Positions 1 to 9,056 of a stretch of DNA of 64,000 nt are shown here, one piece after another. Every line of letters begins with the position of its first letter. The first letter of the stretch is position 1. The stretch covers positions 209,618 through 273,617 of the forward strand of contig NZ_JAHTKI010000006.1 of NCBI RefSeq assembly GCF_019145475.1. Reading direction: 5' to 3'. The DNA comes from Pseudomonas botevensis. Lineage in GTDB: Bacteria; Pseudomonadota; Gammaproteobacteria; Pseudomonadales; Pseudomonadaceae. The translations under genes and the position numbers were made by a program. Below the pieces are notes generated by a model. That model was not told the DNA's origin and did not search any database. It saw only the letters and a program-made list of their open reading frames with translations.

Positions 1-417
1 CGAAACCACTGCCGCAGCCCTTGCCGGGCAACACATTGCAGCGTTTGTCACTGTGACAATCGGCGTGACAAACCCCGATGTCACCCGCAGCAGCAATGCA
101 GATGATGGTGCCGCAGCCCACGGAATGGACTGCACCTGACTGATAGTCAGGCACGCCCTGGTCATTGCATTACTGCCCGCAACAGACTCAGGATCTCGCG
201 GCGCTGGTCTCGTCAGCCAACGCAGCCTCCACCCGCCCACCGCTATCGGTGCTCAGGAGGCCAGATCATGAGATGCCCAAGCTCTCGGTCGTAAAGAGCC
301 GCCCGTCCCGCGTAAGTGGACAACCCTCACAGGCTGCAGGGGCCTTGATCCCTGATAACACTCAACAACCGTGGCGGGGAGAGTGAGGGAAAAACTCGAA
401 GCACCAGGAGAATGACG
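1..417. other. Left edge of window, no confident gene
   Basis: A reading frame open from the window edge ends at position 139 and could be the tail of a gene starting outside the window, but its 45 visible residues match nothing I recognise. A 73-codon frame at 165-386 has only a TTG start and no clear ribosome-binding site, so I do not call it. The only convincing signal is the AGGAG at 406-410 serving the next gene. Confidence 0.4.
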
Positions 418-1785
418 ATGCAATTGTGCGAAGCGTTCGACCTGCCCCGGCCGCTGCTGGAATACCGGCCCGAGCCACTGGCGTATCCGGTCGAAGCGTT
501 GGGACAGATATTGGGACCAGCCGTCGAACGCATGGCCGAGGTGATCGGCGTGCCCTGCGCCATGGCTGCGCAATCGGTGCTGGCCACTGCCGCCCTGGTG
601 GCCCAGTCGCACGCCAATGTGCATCTCGATGACCGTGTTTATCCGTTGTCCCTGTACATGCTGACGGTGGCATCGTCGGGTGATCGGAAAAGCGCAGTGG
701 ATCATCTCGCGCTGGCGGCTGCGCGTGAGTGGGAGCAACGGCAGTGGATGCTGTACTTGGAGCAACTGAAAGCCAATCGCGCCGTCATTCGAGGAAAGCA
801 CGACGCTCGTGAGTTATCCGACCCCGTGCCGCCCAGGTTGATCATCGCCGAGCCCACCATTGAGGCACTGATAAAAAACCTATGCCTGGGCTTGCCCAGC
901 ATGGGGTTATTCAACGATGAGGGCGGTCAGTTTTTGGGCAGCAGCACAATGAGCAAAGAGAACCAACTCAAGGCCATCACCACCCTGTCAGCGCTCTGGG
1001 ATGGCAGCCCCATCGACCGGGCGCGCTCCATGCCTGGCGAAAGCCTGCGAGCTTATGATCGTCGCCTCAGTCTGCATCTGATGCTGCAACCTTACCTGGC
1101 CAACCAGCTACTCACAGATCGAATGATCAATGGCCAAGGCATTCTTGGGCGCTGCCTGATCAGTTGGCCCGAACGCCTGGTGGGGCGGCGCTTGTACAAG
1201 GCCGTCGACCTGACGCGAGATGCCAAAATCCTGCGTTACCAAGCACGTATCACCGATCTGCTGGATAAGCCGATGTCGTTGCACAAGGAAGGTTCACTTA
1301 ACCCTGACAGGCTGGAACTGACATCCAGAGCGCGCACTGCCTGGATCGATATTCACGACACCATTGAATGCCAATCTGGTGAGTTTGGCGAGCTGTCCGG
1401 CGTTCAATCCGTCGCGGGGAAAGCAGCCGCCAACGTACTGCGTATCGCCGGGGTATTGGCGGTGATTGAAGACGCGCATGCAGTGGACGAACCCCATATC
1501 CAGCGCGCCTCGACGCTGATGGATTACTACCTGGCCGAAATCCAGCGCCTGACGGAGCAAGAGCCCATCAACACGTTACGCGAGGAGGCGGATCGACTGC
1601 TGCGCTGGCTGACACAAAAAGGCTGGACCCAATTTACCGTCCGCGACCTCAATCGCAATGGCCCCCGCTTTGCCCGCAAAAGCAGCCATCACGCCATTAC
1701 GTTGCTGGTCGAATTGATCTCACATAGCTGGCTGGACTCTCATGACGGAAAGACCTTCGAGGTGCGCCATGTTCCGCCTCAATGA
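418..1785 (+). CDS. DUF3987 (YfjI-like) family protein
   Basis: A 455-aa protein resembling the DUF3987/YfjI family found on genomic islands and prophages. Near residue 85 it has a P-loop-like stretch (ASSGDRKS) in the position where the family has its nucleotide-binding loop, and about 75 residues later a Walker B-like GLFNDEGGQ. The family is helicase/primase-like in fold, but its function is not established. An upstream in-frame ATG at 412 sits only one base from the AGGAG at 406-410; the ATG at 418 has a proper 7-base spacing and is preferred. Its 3' end overlaps the next gene, and the integrase follows, which supports an island module. Confidence 0.75.
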   Translation: MQLCEAFDLPRPLLEYRPEPLAYPVEALGQILGPAVERMAEVIGVPCAMAAQSVLATAALVAQSHANVHLDDRVYPLSLYMLTVASSGDRKSAVDHLALAAAREWEQRQWMLYLEQLKANRAVIRGKHDARELSDPVPPRLIIAEPTIEALIKNLCLGLPSMGLFNDEGGQFLGSSTMSKENQLKAITTLSALWDGSPIDRARSMPGESLRAYDRRLSLHLMLQPYLANQLLTDRMINGQGILGRCLISWPERLVGRRLYKAVDLTRDAKILRYQARITDLLDKPMSLHKEGSLNPDRLELTSRARTAWIDIHDTIECQSGEFGELSGVQSVAGKAAANVLRIAGVLAVIEDAHAVDEPHIQRASTLMDYYLAEIQRLTEQEPINTLREEADRLLRWLTQKGWTQFTVRDLNRNGPRFARKSSHHAITLLVELISHSWLDSHDGKTFEVRHVPPQ

Positions 1786-2128
1786 TGCGGTGCGCCGTTA
1801 CCAGGCGCAGCATCAGACCCGACCTGCGTTGCGGAGCGTCACCACTTCCGTCGCCGCCTTGTCGCCATGCTTCAGACCAGCAACTACGCGGGTTGTCGCC
1901 AGTGTCGCCGCTGTCGCCACACCCGCCTTAGGGCCTGTCGACATCGGCCAACTGATCCACCAACTGCGCGAAGAGGGAGCAATGCTGCGGCATCAGCAAA
2001 ACGCCCTGATTATTTGCCCCACACATTGGCACCAGATGCACAAAGTCAGCGTCCACTGGAAAGCGGTGCTGCGCTTTCTGCAAGACACGGAAAACGGTGA
2101 AGCCGATGGCATTGGTAGGCCGGCGTGA
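1769..2128 (+). CDS. Hypothetical island protein, 119 aa
   Basis: A small protein of unknown function between the DUF3987 gene and the integrase. Its start (MFRLNDAV...) lies inside the last codons of the DUF3987 gene and is preceded by a GAGG, so the two are probably translationally coupled. The N-terminal half is rich in Ala, Val, Thr and Arg; the C-terminal half is predicted helical with Trp and His residues. It also overlaps the start of the integrase. The three-gene overlap suggests co-expression; I do not recognise a domain. Confidence 0.55.
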   Translation: MFRLNDAVRRYQAQHQTRPALRSVTTSVAALSPCFRPATTRVVASVAAVATPALGPVDIGQLIHQLREEGAMLRHQQNALIICPTHWHQMHKVSVHWKAVLRFLQDTENGEADGIGRPA

Positions 2129-3086
2129 CGGGCGCAACTTTGGCTATGGCCGTCAGCTCAGCTATGCCGGCCCACAAGCGCTGAAAGATATGTTTGGCGG
2201 CGGCCACTTCGCTACGGTCAAAGCACACAGTGATCGCTGGCAGGCTTTCGTGAAGTGGTGTCGATCAGCGGACGGCCCAGGTTACAACGACGCCCGCCAG
2301 ATAGATCGCAGTACCTTGCACAGCTACGCCACGCACCTGCGTCAGCAAATCCAACAAGGTGAAATCTGCATCGCCACCGCGCAGAACCGCCTGAGTAGCG
2401 TAAACCGTACCCTCGCAGCACTACGCGGCGACCAGTACATGAAAATCGCCAGCCCGAGTAAGGCACTCGGCATGCAGCGATCAAGCGTACGCACCCGCGC
2501 ACCGGATGGCCAAGAGCATCAACAACTGAGTCGAGTGATTGAAGCGCTTCGCGAACAGCACCACCACCGCGTCGCTGCGATTATCTGCTTGGCCCGCGCA
2601 ACCGGCATGCGCTTGCGCGAAACGATCCTGGCTGACCTCCCACGCTTGCAACGTGAGGCTAAACACTTAGGCCGCATCAATATTCAGGATGGGACCAAAG
2701 GTGGCAGATCCGGGGCCTCTGCGCCCCGATGGATAGCGGCCGATGAAGAGGTGAAGGCGGCATTGCAAATGGCTTGTCACGCCTCACCGGCCAGCAGCCG
2801 CAACTTGCTGGCCCAAGGCGAAAGCTATGCGACTTTTCTGCAGCAGACGGTGCGGCCCGCTCGCGAATTACTAAAGAGGCAGGGGGTGAAGGGGTTTCAT
2901 GAGTTGCGAGCTGCCTATGCCTGTAAACGTTACGAGCAACTCACCGGCCACGACGCCCCGGTCAATGGTGGTCACTGTTATCGTATGGATCACGACCTTG
3001 ATCGATGGGCACGACAACGGATCAGTGCTGAGCTCGGGCATAACCGGGTCGATGTGCTGTCGGCCTACATTGGAGGTCGAGCATGA
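2106..3086 (+). CDS. Integrase-domain tyrosine recombinase (Integrase_1 type)
   Basis: A 326-aa tyrosine recombinase. The N-terminal part (about 1-115) looks like a SAM-like core-binding domain. The catalytic set is visible: Arg169 in TGMRLRE, Lys198 in GTKGGRSG, the HELR box (His265, Arg268), His312 in ELGHNR and the nucleophile Tyr321 in SAYIGG. It resembles the integrase-domain proteins carried by Pseudomonas islands, so it is probably active in site-specific integration or excision. A GTG at 2097 is possible, but the ATG at 2106 has a GGTGA six bases upstream. It overlaps the next gene by ATGA. Confidence 0.85.
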   Translation: MALVGRRDGRNFGYGRQLSYAGPQALKDMFGGGHFATVKAHSDRWQAFVKWCRSADGPGYNDARQIDRSTLHSYATHLRQQIQQGEICIATAQNRLSSVNRTLAALRGDQYMKIASPSKALGMQRSSVRTRAPDGQEHQQLSRVIEALREQHHHRVAAIICLARATGMRLRETILADLPRLQREAKHLGRINIQDGTKGGRSGASAPRWIAADEEVKAALQMACHASPASSRNLLAQGESYATFLQQTVRPARELLKRQGVKGFHELRAAYACKRYEQLTGHDAPVNGGHCYRMDHDLDRWARQRISAELGHNRVDVLSAYIGGRA

Positions 3087-3358
3087 CAAAGCCTTTCGAT
3101 ATGGAGCTGTTCCTGAGCGGTTTGCTGACCGGTTCGAAAACCACTCAGCAACGGCACCTACGGCAAGCCAGAATAATGCAAGCCGCCATCAACCAAAGAT
3201 GGCAGCGAGATAATCCTTGGACATGGCAGAGTAAACATCTGATCTGGTTTCTCACTCAGCATCTGAGAAGCCATTCTGTCACCTCGCGGTATTATTATCA
3301 GCTCACAGTCCTATTAATCCGAAAGCGTTTGAGAAAAAATCGCAGAGTACCAACCTAA
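3083..3358 (+). CDS. Small protein coupled to integrase, 91 aa
   Basis: A basic 91-aa protein whose ATG overlaps the integrase stop as ATGA, a strong sign of translational coupling. It is rich in Gln, Arg, Trp and Tyr and is predicted to be largely helical, with several basic patches near the C terminus (for example RKRLRKNRR), compatible with DNA binding. It may be an accessory factor for the recombinase, but that is an inference from position only. No family recognised. Confidence 0.6.
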   Translation: MTKPFDMELFLSGLLTGSKTTQQRHLRQARIMQAAINQRWQRDNPWTWQSKHLIWFLTQHLRSHSVTSRYYYQLTVLLIRKRLRKNRRVPT

Positions 3359-3471
3359 CATTCAGTCAATTTAAATTATGAGAAAACGAGGGATCTAAGG
3401 CCAACGCCGCAAGGCAGTTAACTTTAGTGCCATGTTTGAAAACCGCGGAGCTGGCTGTATGCTTTCGCTAG

Positions 3472-4854
3472 CTAGTGAGTGCTAATTTCGTGCTCAGCCA
3501 ATAACTCACCGAACTCCCTTTGCAGCTCCGCCAGACGAGCCTCCAACTCTCTCTGCTTTTTAGCCAAATCAGGAAGTTCCATTTTTTGCACTTGCTGAGT
3601 TATCACATACCTTGAAATATTTAAAATGTAGCTATTGCTCTCCAGCTCTTCCGTCGTTACGAGTTTAGAGACACCCTCAACCTCTTCAAATTTTTTATAT
3701 ATTTCAAGAGCTGAGTCAAATAGAGACTTTAGCGGTGCGGGAGGACTAGCATCTACATATTTTTCCGCTTCAGCCGCATCAATCAATAGAACAGGTTTAT
3801 TTTTAACCCCAGGATTTTTTAATACCAAGATAGCCGTTGGTATCCCAGTATATTTTATAACTCCACCAGGCAGAGAAATTACAGCCTCGATGATTCCGGC
3901 CTGCACAATTTTCGTCCGAATGCCTTCTTCGACCCCACCTCGAAAAAGAACGCCATTAGGAACTAGCACGGCAGCGCGCCCATCCGGCTTAAGAGATTTT
4001 ATAATCATCTGCAAAAAAGCGAAGTCAGCATTGCGTGGAGGAGGCAAGCCGAAATCCAAATATGAGCAAATATTACCTCTCTGATAGCTATCTGTAGCAA
4101 GTGAAAACGGAGGATTAGCAAGTACTATATCGTAAGCAGAAACCTCCAGACTTTGGAGGGAGTCTGATACACGAATATCGCCATCAGTAATTCCATGCAC
4201 AATGCAATTTATTCTTGCAATCCGCGCAGCTGATAAGTTTATTTCTCTACCGTGGATCTGAACGGGAGTACGACTGTCAGATTTCAACGCTTTGTTATTG
4301 GCCGAAATTAAGAAACCACCGGACCCACAGGTAGGGTCGTATACACTTTCCCCTCCTTTTGGCTCGACAAGTTCAACCATAATTTCCACTAACTCACGTG
4401 GGGTATACGCCTCGCCAGCCCTCTTTCCCTCTGCCTCTGAAAAATCCTGAATTATTTTCTCAAAGCAATCGCCAGCGACAGAGGGAAACTCACTACTTGA
4501 AACTACGCTGTAGAGGTTGATACAAGCCTGCCTAAAGTCGGAAGCATTTGCCTTTCCCGCACGTGTTATTAAGTGCTCTATGGTTTCTGTAAGACCCAGC
4601 TCGCGATTATAAAAAACATCAACCCGTTCAGCAGCTAACAGAAGCTCAGAAAAAAAATCCTCTCTACAAGCCGTAGACATTGGCTGTAAACAGGATGAAT
4701 CGACATTACTTATGAGATCACGCCGATGAGATGATATAAAAAAAACAAAAAAAACGCTAACAAAAAAGTCTTTGTATTCTTGAGTATCGAGATTTGTATT
4801 TGAACGCAGTTCCGAAATTATCGCGCTTATGTACGATTGATTCAGCTTGCTCAT
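3472..4854 (-). CDS. N-6 adenine DNA methylase, HsdM-like, 460 aa
   Basis: A type I-style adenine methyltransferase subunit. Visible motifs are AYTPRELVEIM (about 149-159), the SAM-binding DPTCGSGG (173-180) and the catalytic NPPF (247-250); the last 30 residues form a Leu/Glu-rich coiled coil. It is shorter than the canonical HsdM further along the window (575 aa) and only distantly similar. The gene is AT-rich compared with its neighbours (many A/T runs at 3700-4850), which suggests separate horizontal acquisition. It overlaps the upstream half-HsdS gene by four bases. With no dedicated HsdR it may be a methylase-only pair or may share the restriction subunit encoded next door; neither can be decided from sequence. 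Confidence 0.88.
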   Translation of the reverse strand: MSKLNQSYISAIISELRSNTNLDTQEYKDFFVSVFFVFFISSHRRDLISNVDSSCLQPMSTACREDFFSELLLAAERVDVFYNRELGLTETIEHLITRAGKANASDFRQACINLYSVVSSSEFPSVAGDCFEKIIQDFSEAEGKRAGEAYTPRELVEIMVELVEPKGGESVYDPTCGSGGFLISANNKALKSDSRTPVQIHGREINLSAARIARINCIVHGITDGDIRVSDSLQSLEVSAYDIVLANPPFSLATDSYQRGNICSYLDFGLPPPRNADFAFLQMIIKSLKPDGRAAVLVPNGVLFRGGVEEGIRTKIVQAGIIEAVISLPGGVIKYTGIPTAILVLKNPGVKNKPVLLIDAAEAEKYVDASPPAPLKSLFDSALEIYKKFEEVEGVSKLVTTEELESNSYILNISRYVITQQVQKMELPDLAKKQRELEARLAELQREFGELLAEHEISTH

Positions 4855-5435
4855 GATTGGCCTCCCATAACCTGAACACAGAAAGCATCTAGCAGTTCTT
4901 CACCGTTTCTAGCAAGTGATTCCAGGACCTGTTTTTGACATATCCAGTTTCTGTAGGCTTTAGCTATCTTTAACTGAGCGCCTAAATTTGGCAGCGGCAC
5001 TGAGAGATCTGATAAATCTTTTAGCCCCACGTTTGAGATGACACTACCTGCTTTAAGACGCGATATTTGGGAGTGCCCCTCGCTAGAGTTAAGATACCAG
5101 CATATATAGCCCGAATTAACACCAACCTCTGGCGCACTCAGAATAGCTACTTGATTCGTAGTAATAATAGACTGATCACTAGGTAGCTCAAGCAAGACGG
5201 CCTCTATTCGATTCCCACGAAGAGGAATGAGAATATCATCAGAGCGCAATGTTTTTTTTGCTTTACCTGGTTCTACGGCCGCAAAAGGAAGAATAGAAAA
5301 GTCGACGCCTCCTTCGCGAATATCTTTTATCTGGACTACTTTATACCCGTCGCTGCGACTGGCATCTTCTGCCTTACCTCTGAAGGTATGCCCTGCGCGG
5401 ACTTCCATAATTTCGGATAGTTTTTTAATATTCAA
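4851..5435 (-). CDS. Half-size type I specificity subunit (single TRD)
   Basis: A 194-aa protein with one HsdS-like target-recognition domain. The N terminus KKLSEIMEVRAGHTFRG matches the usual start of a TRD, and the end (LPNLGAQLKIAKAY... followed by a helical tail) is the conserved spacer helix. A normal HsdS has two TRDs and over 400 residues, so this would have to dimerise to give a palindromic recognition site, as known for other half-S proteins. The first available start is TTG at 5435, directly after an in-frame TAG and overlapping the stop of the small upstream frame; an ATG at 5408 would cut off the conserved N terminus. Confidence 0.8.
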   Translation of the reverse strand: MNIKKLSEIMEVRAGHTFRGKAEDASRSDGYKVVQIKDIREGGVDFSILPFAAVEPGKAKKTLRSDDILIPLRGNRIEAVLLELPSDQSIITTNQVAILSAPEVGVNSGYICWYLNSSEGHSQISRLKAGSVISNVGLKDLSDLSVPLPNLGAQLKIAKAYRNWICQKQVLESLARNGEELLDAFCVQVMGGQS

Positions 5436-5599
5436 TGTTGTCTACCCGTTTTCATTGGTTGTTCTAAGTGAGAGTTTACCTCAATGTACATCGTGGAGCC
5501 TGCGCCAGATCCCAACACCGTGTGCTCGTAGGAGACGTTGAAGTTCTGAAGCAGACACAACCAAGGTATGATGACACCCAAGATCTTAGCTTTTTTCAT
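5432..5599 (-). CDS. Possible 55-aa leader protein of the mini hsdSM operon
   Basis: An open frame with an ATG at 5599 preceded by a good ribosome-binding site (AGGGGA at about 5605-5610). Its stop codon overlaps the TTG start of the half-HsdS gene. It lies just downstream of a strong promoter and two operator-like palindromes, so it would be the first gene of the transcript. The N terminus is hydrophobic (KILGVIIPWLCLL). No helix-turn-helix is evident. It may be a real small protein, a translational coupler for the weak TTG start, or a chance frame. Confidence 0.4.
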   Translation of the reverse strand: MKKAKILGVIIPWLCLLQNFNVSYEHTVLGSGAGSTMYIEVNSHLEQPMKTGRQH

Positions 5600-5623
5600 T
5601 GTGATCCCCTTATGACACCGAAG

Positions 5624-5700
5624 CAGTACCAACAGTACTGCTCAATGCGAGAAAATATACCCCAGCCCCGCTCGCAGGTCAACAGTATCATCGGTACTGC
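5624..5700 (-). promoter_or_regulatory. Sigma-70 promoter flanked by twin palindromic operators
   Basis: On the minus strand a -35 TTGACC (5677-5682) and a -10 TATATT (5654-5659) are separated by exactly 17 bases. Two near-identical 18-bp imperfect palindromes bracket it: CAGTATCATCGGTACTGC at 5683-5700 abuts the -35, and CAGTACCAACAGTACTGC at 5624-5641 covers the start of the transcript. They agree at 15 of 18 positions and are 59 bp apart. The second extends to a perfect 7-5-7 inverted repeat (GCAGTAC/GTACTGC, 5623-5641). This is a classic repressor layout; the repressor is not evident in the window. Confidence 0.65.
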
Positions 5701-5933
5701 ATTGATTTTCAGAGGTTCTACATGAAAGTTAGGGGTCTATTGATCGCATGAGCTGTGTGCTCACGGTGTTTTTTTGGAAAGCCCTTACAACCCAGTGTCC
5801 TTAGATAGCTACCATCTCTGAGCATCCCATAGACGAGGAGAGGCCATTCACTCAGTTTTTTCGTGATCGTAGAGACCTGGGGATGAGGACCTTACGAATC
5901 TAGCTCGCAAAAACTCCTCGTTTTTAACACCTG
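5701..5933. other. Intergenic, no gene seen
   Basis: Together with the promoter segment this forms a gap of about 330 bp between the mini hsdSM operon and the end of hsdR. I see no supported coding frame. A weak AAAAAC/GTTTTT stem just past the hsdR stop (about 5907-5928) might act as a terminator for the minus strand, but it is too weak to call. Confidence 0.4.
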
Positions 5934-8900
5934 TTAGAGCCACCCCTCACACAGCTTCGATGCCTGGTCGAGTATCATCTGCGCCGCATCCTCAGCCTTA
6001 TCCGGTGGATACTTGTATTTACGCAAAATCCGCCGCACCAAGATCCGCAGCTTAGCCCTAACGCTTTCACGACTACTCCAGTCGACACTGACATTGGCCC
6101 GCAGACTAGCAGTGAGCTCATGGGCAATTTTCGCCAGGATTTCATCGCCCAACTCCCGCACAGAAGCTTCGTTAGTCGCCAAGGCATCGTAAAACGCCAA
6201 CTCATCATCGTTCAGCCCAAGCACGTCACCGCGCTTGCTGGCCTGGGCGAACTTTTTGGCCATCTCAATCAGTTCTTCAATGACCTGCGCCGTTTCAATG
6301 GAACGGTTCTGGTAGCGCTTGATGACGTTTCCCAACAACTCAGAGAATTTCTTCTCCTGAGTCAGGTTAGAGCTGTAACGGCTTTTGATTTCTCCTTCGA
6401 GCAATCGCTCCAGAAGCTCCACTGCCAGGTTTCTTTCTGGAAGGTTGCGCACCTCTGCGAGAAACGCGTCATCGAGCAAGCCGATGTTGGGTTTCTCCAG
6501 GCCCACTGCCTCGAAAATATCCACAACATCACCAGAGACCACTGCATTGCCGATGATCTGTCGGATAGCTAACTCGCGCTCTTCGTCGGTTTTTTTCTGT
6601 TGACTGACTTCGCGTTTGATCAGAATGACTTTAATAGCCTGAAAGAACGCCACCTCTTCGCGAACAACTTTGGCCTCATCCAGCGTGCAGCACAAAGTAA
6701 ATGCTTTACCCATGGCCAACGCGTTATCGGCAAACCGCTTTTTGCCATCCTCCATTCCCAGGATATGGTTAGCTGCGCCGGCCAGTAGTTTGTGTCCCCC
6801 CGTGAGGAATTCACCGTAATCGAAGCCATGTAGCAGGCTGCGCAGAACGTCGAGTTTCTCCTCTAATACCGAGTAGGCCTCGTAAGCATCCACCGTCGGC
6901 CGGCCTTTACCTTTGCTGCCGGTGTACTCCTTCAGCGCGGTTTTCAGCTCGTTGGCAATGCCGATGTAGTCCACCACCAGGCCGCCCTGCTTGTCCTTAA
7001 AGACACGGTTAACCCGGGCAATGGCTTGCATCAGGTTGTGGCCCTTCATAGGTTTGTCCACGTACAAGGTATGGACGCACGGTGCGTCAAACCCGGTCAG
7101 CCACATATCGCGGACAATCACGAGTTTGAGGGGATCCAGTGGATCTTTGAAACGCTTCTCCAAGCGCTTTTTGACCTGCCCAGAATAGATATGCGGTCGC
7201 AGCAAGGCCTTATCCGATGCGCTGCCCGTCATCACGATCTTGATTGCACCTTTCTCCGGATCCTCGTCGTGCCACTCCGGACACCGAGCGATGATCTCGT
7301 TGTACAGGTGCACACAGATCTCGCGACTCATGGCGACCACCATGGCTTTGCCGGGCATCTGCTCCATACTGGCCAGACCCAGATTACGGGCCTCAAAGTG
7401 TGTGATCAGATCCGACGCAATGCTCCGAATCCGTGGTTCTGCCCCGACGACCTTTTCCAACGCGGCCCAACGGCTTTTCAGTCGCGACTGCTGATCGTCT
7501 TCTTCATCTTCTGCCAACTCGTCGACCTGATCGTCGATCGTAGGTAGCTCGCTCTCTTTCAGCGACAGTTTGGCCAAGCGCGACTCATAATAGATGGCGA
7601 CGGTCGCCCCATCTTCAGTGGCCTGCTGCATGTCATAGACGTGAATGTACTCACCAAAAACCGAGCGCGTGTCGCGGTCCTCACCGGATACTGGAGTACC
7701 AGTGAAAGCGACAAAAGTGGCGTTCGGCAGCGCGTTGCGCAGGTGATGAGCAAAACCAACCTGATAACGCGCTTTGCTCTCAGCAACCTGAAGCCCCGCA
7801 GGTACTTTCAGCTCAGCGTTAAAACCATATTGAGTGCGATGAGCCTCATCGGCGATAACAACAATGTTTGGCCGCAAGGACAATACCGGGAAGCTGTCTT
7901 CATCGACTCCAGGCATAAACTTCTGGATGGTCGCGAACACGATACCGCCACTAGGACGGTTGGCCAGTTTCGCACGCAAGTCCCCACGTGACTCCACCTG
8001 GACGGGTTGCTCACGCAGCAAATCCTGGGATAACGAGAACACCCCGAATAACTGACCATCCAAATCGTTGCGGTCAGTGATCACCACAATGGTTGGGTTT
8101 TCCATCGCCGCTTCCTGCATCACCCGAGCCGCAAAACACGTCATGGTGATGCTTTTTCCCGAACCTTGCGTATGCCAGACCACCCCGCCCTTATGACTAC
8201 CGCCGGGACGCGATGCCGTCACTACCTGCTGAATGGCAGCGCGAACGGCGTGGAATTGGTGATAACCGGCAATTTTCTTTACCAGACGGCCGTCGTCTTC
8301 GAACAAAACGAAGTAACGCAAGTAGTCGAGCAACATCTCTGGTACCAGAGCACCGCGTACCAATGTCTCCAGCTCGTTGAATTGCCCCAATGGGTCGAGA
8401 TCCTGGCCGTCGATGGTGCGCCAATTCATAAAGCGCTCAAGATCTGCCGACAACGACCCCATACGGGCCTCACTACCATCGGAAATCACCAAGACTTCGT
8501 TGTATTGGAACAGGTCCGGAATCTGCTCTTTATAGGTCTGGATTTGATCAAAGGCTTTACCCAGATCAGCCTTCACATCTGCAGGATTTTTCAGTTCGAG
8601 CAATACCAACGGCAGCCCGTTAACAAACAAGATGATGTCCGGACGCCGAGTGTGTTTCGGCCCCTGGATACTGAACTGATTGACCGCCACCCAGTCATTG
8701 GCTTTCACATCAGCCCAATCGATCAGGCGAACGAAGTCGCCTCGGGTTTCACCGTCTTTTTGATACTGCACGGGTACACCGCCGACCAGCAGGCGATGGA
8801 ACAAGCGGTTAGCCGACAACTGCACCGGCAGTCCCAACTCTAGCACCTGCTTTAACGCATCTTCACGCGCAGCTACTGGGACCTTTGGATTGAGCCTCGC

Positions 8901-9056
8901 CATGACATTGCGCAGGCGCTCGGCAAGCACCACCTGGCGATAGTTTTCACGCTCAGGTTGCTCGCCATCATGAGCGATATTCGGCCCATACAAATGGGCA
9001 TACCCCACCTCTGCCAGCCAGCCGAGGGTCTCCTGCTCCAATTGGTCTTCGGTCAT
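5934..9056 (-). CDS. hsdR: Type I restriction endonuclease subunit R
   Basis: A 1040-aa motor and nuclease subunit of the type I restriction complex. The N-terminal PD-(D/E)xK nuclease is seen at RRPDIILF (Asp140) and VLLELKN (Glu154, Lys156). Superfamily 2 translocase motifs follow: Walker A TQGSGKS (296-302), DEAH (403-406), FTGTP, and [13 protein letters not shown] as motif VI. The C-terminal 300 residues are the helical part that docks to the methylase. Length is normal for the family. It is the last gene of the hsdM-hsdS-COG2958-yhcG-hsdR operon and overlaps yhcG by ATGA. All key motifs are intact, so it should be active. Confidence 0.96.
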   Translation of the reverse strand: MTEDQLEQETLGWLAEVGYAHLYGPNIAHDGEQPERENYRQVVLAERLRNVMARLNPKVPVAAREDALKQVLELGLPVQLSANRLFHRLLVGGVPVQYQKDGETRGDFVRLIDWADVKANDWVAVNQFSIQGPKHTRRPDIILFVNGLPLVLLELKNPADVKADLGKAFDQIQTYKEQIPDLFQYNEVLVISDGSEARMGSLSADLERFMNWRTIDGQDLDPLGQFNELETLVRGALVPEMLLDYLRYFVLFEDDGRLVKKIAGYHQFHAVRAAIQQVVTASRPGGSHKGGVVWHTQGSGKSITMTCFAARVMQEAAMENPTIVVITDRNDLDGQLFGVFSLSQDLLREQPVQVESRGDLRAKLANRPSGGIVFATIQKFMPGVDEDSFPVLSLRPNIVVIADEAHRTQYGFNAELKVPAGLQVAESKARYQVGFAHHLRNALPNATFVAFTGTPVSGEDRDTRSVFGEYIHVYDMQQATEDGATVAIYYESRLAKLSLKESELPTIDDQVDELAEDEEDDQQSRLKSRWAALEKVVGAEPRIRSIASDLITHFEARNLGLASMEQMPGKAMVVAMSREICVHLYNEIIARCPEWHDEDPEKGAIKIVMTGSASDKALLRPHIYSGQVKKRLEKRFKDPLDPLKLVIVRDMWLTGFDAPCVHTLYVDKPMKGHNLMQAIARVNRVFKDKQGGLVVDYIGIANELKTALKEYTGSKGKGRPTVDAYEAYSVLEEKLDVLRSLLHGFDYGEFLTGGHKLLAGAANHILGMEDGKKRFADNALAMGKAFTLCCTLDEAKVVREEVAFFQAIKVILIKREVSQQKKTDEERELAIRQIIGNAVVSGDVVDIFEAVGLEKPNIGLLDDAFLAEVRNLPERNLAVELLERLLEGEIKSRYSSNLTQEKKFSELLGNVIKRYQNRSIETAQVIEELIEMAKKFAQASKRGDVLGLNDDELAFYDALATNEASVRELGDEILAKIAHELTASLRANVSVDWSSRESVRAKLRILVRRILRKYKYPPDKAEDAAQMILDQASKLCEGWL

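Noticed and set aside
165..386. 73-codon plus-strand frame before the DUF3987 gene
   Set aside because: TTG start without a ribosome-binding site and no recognisable domain.
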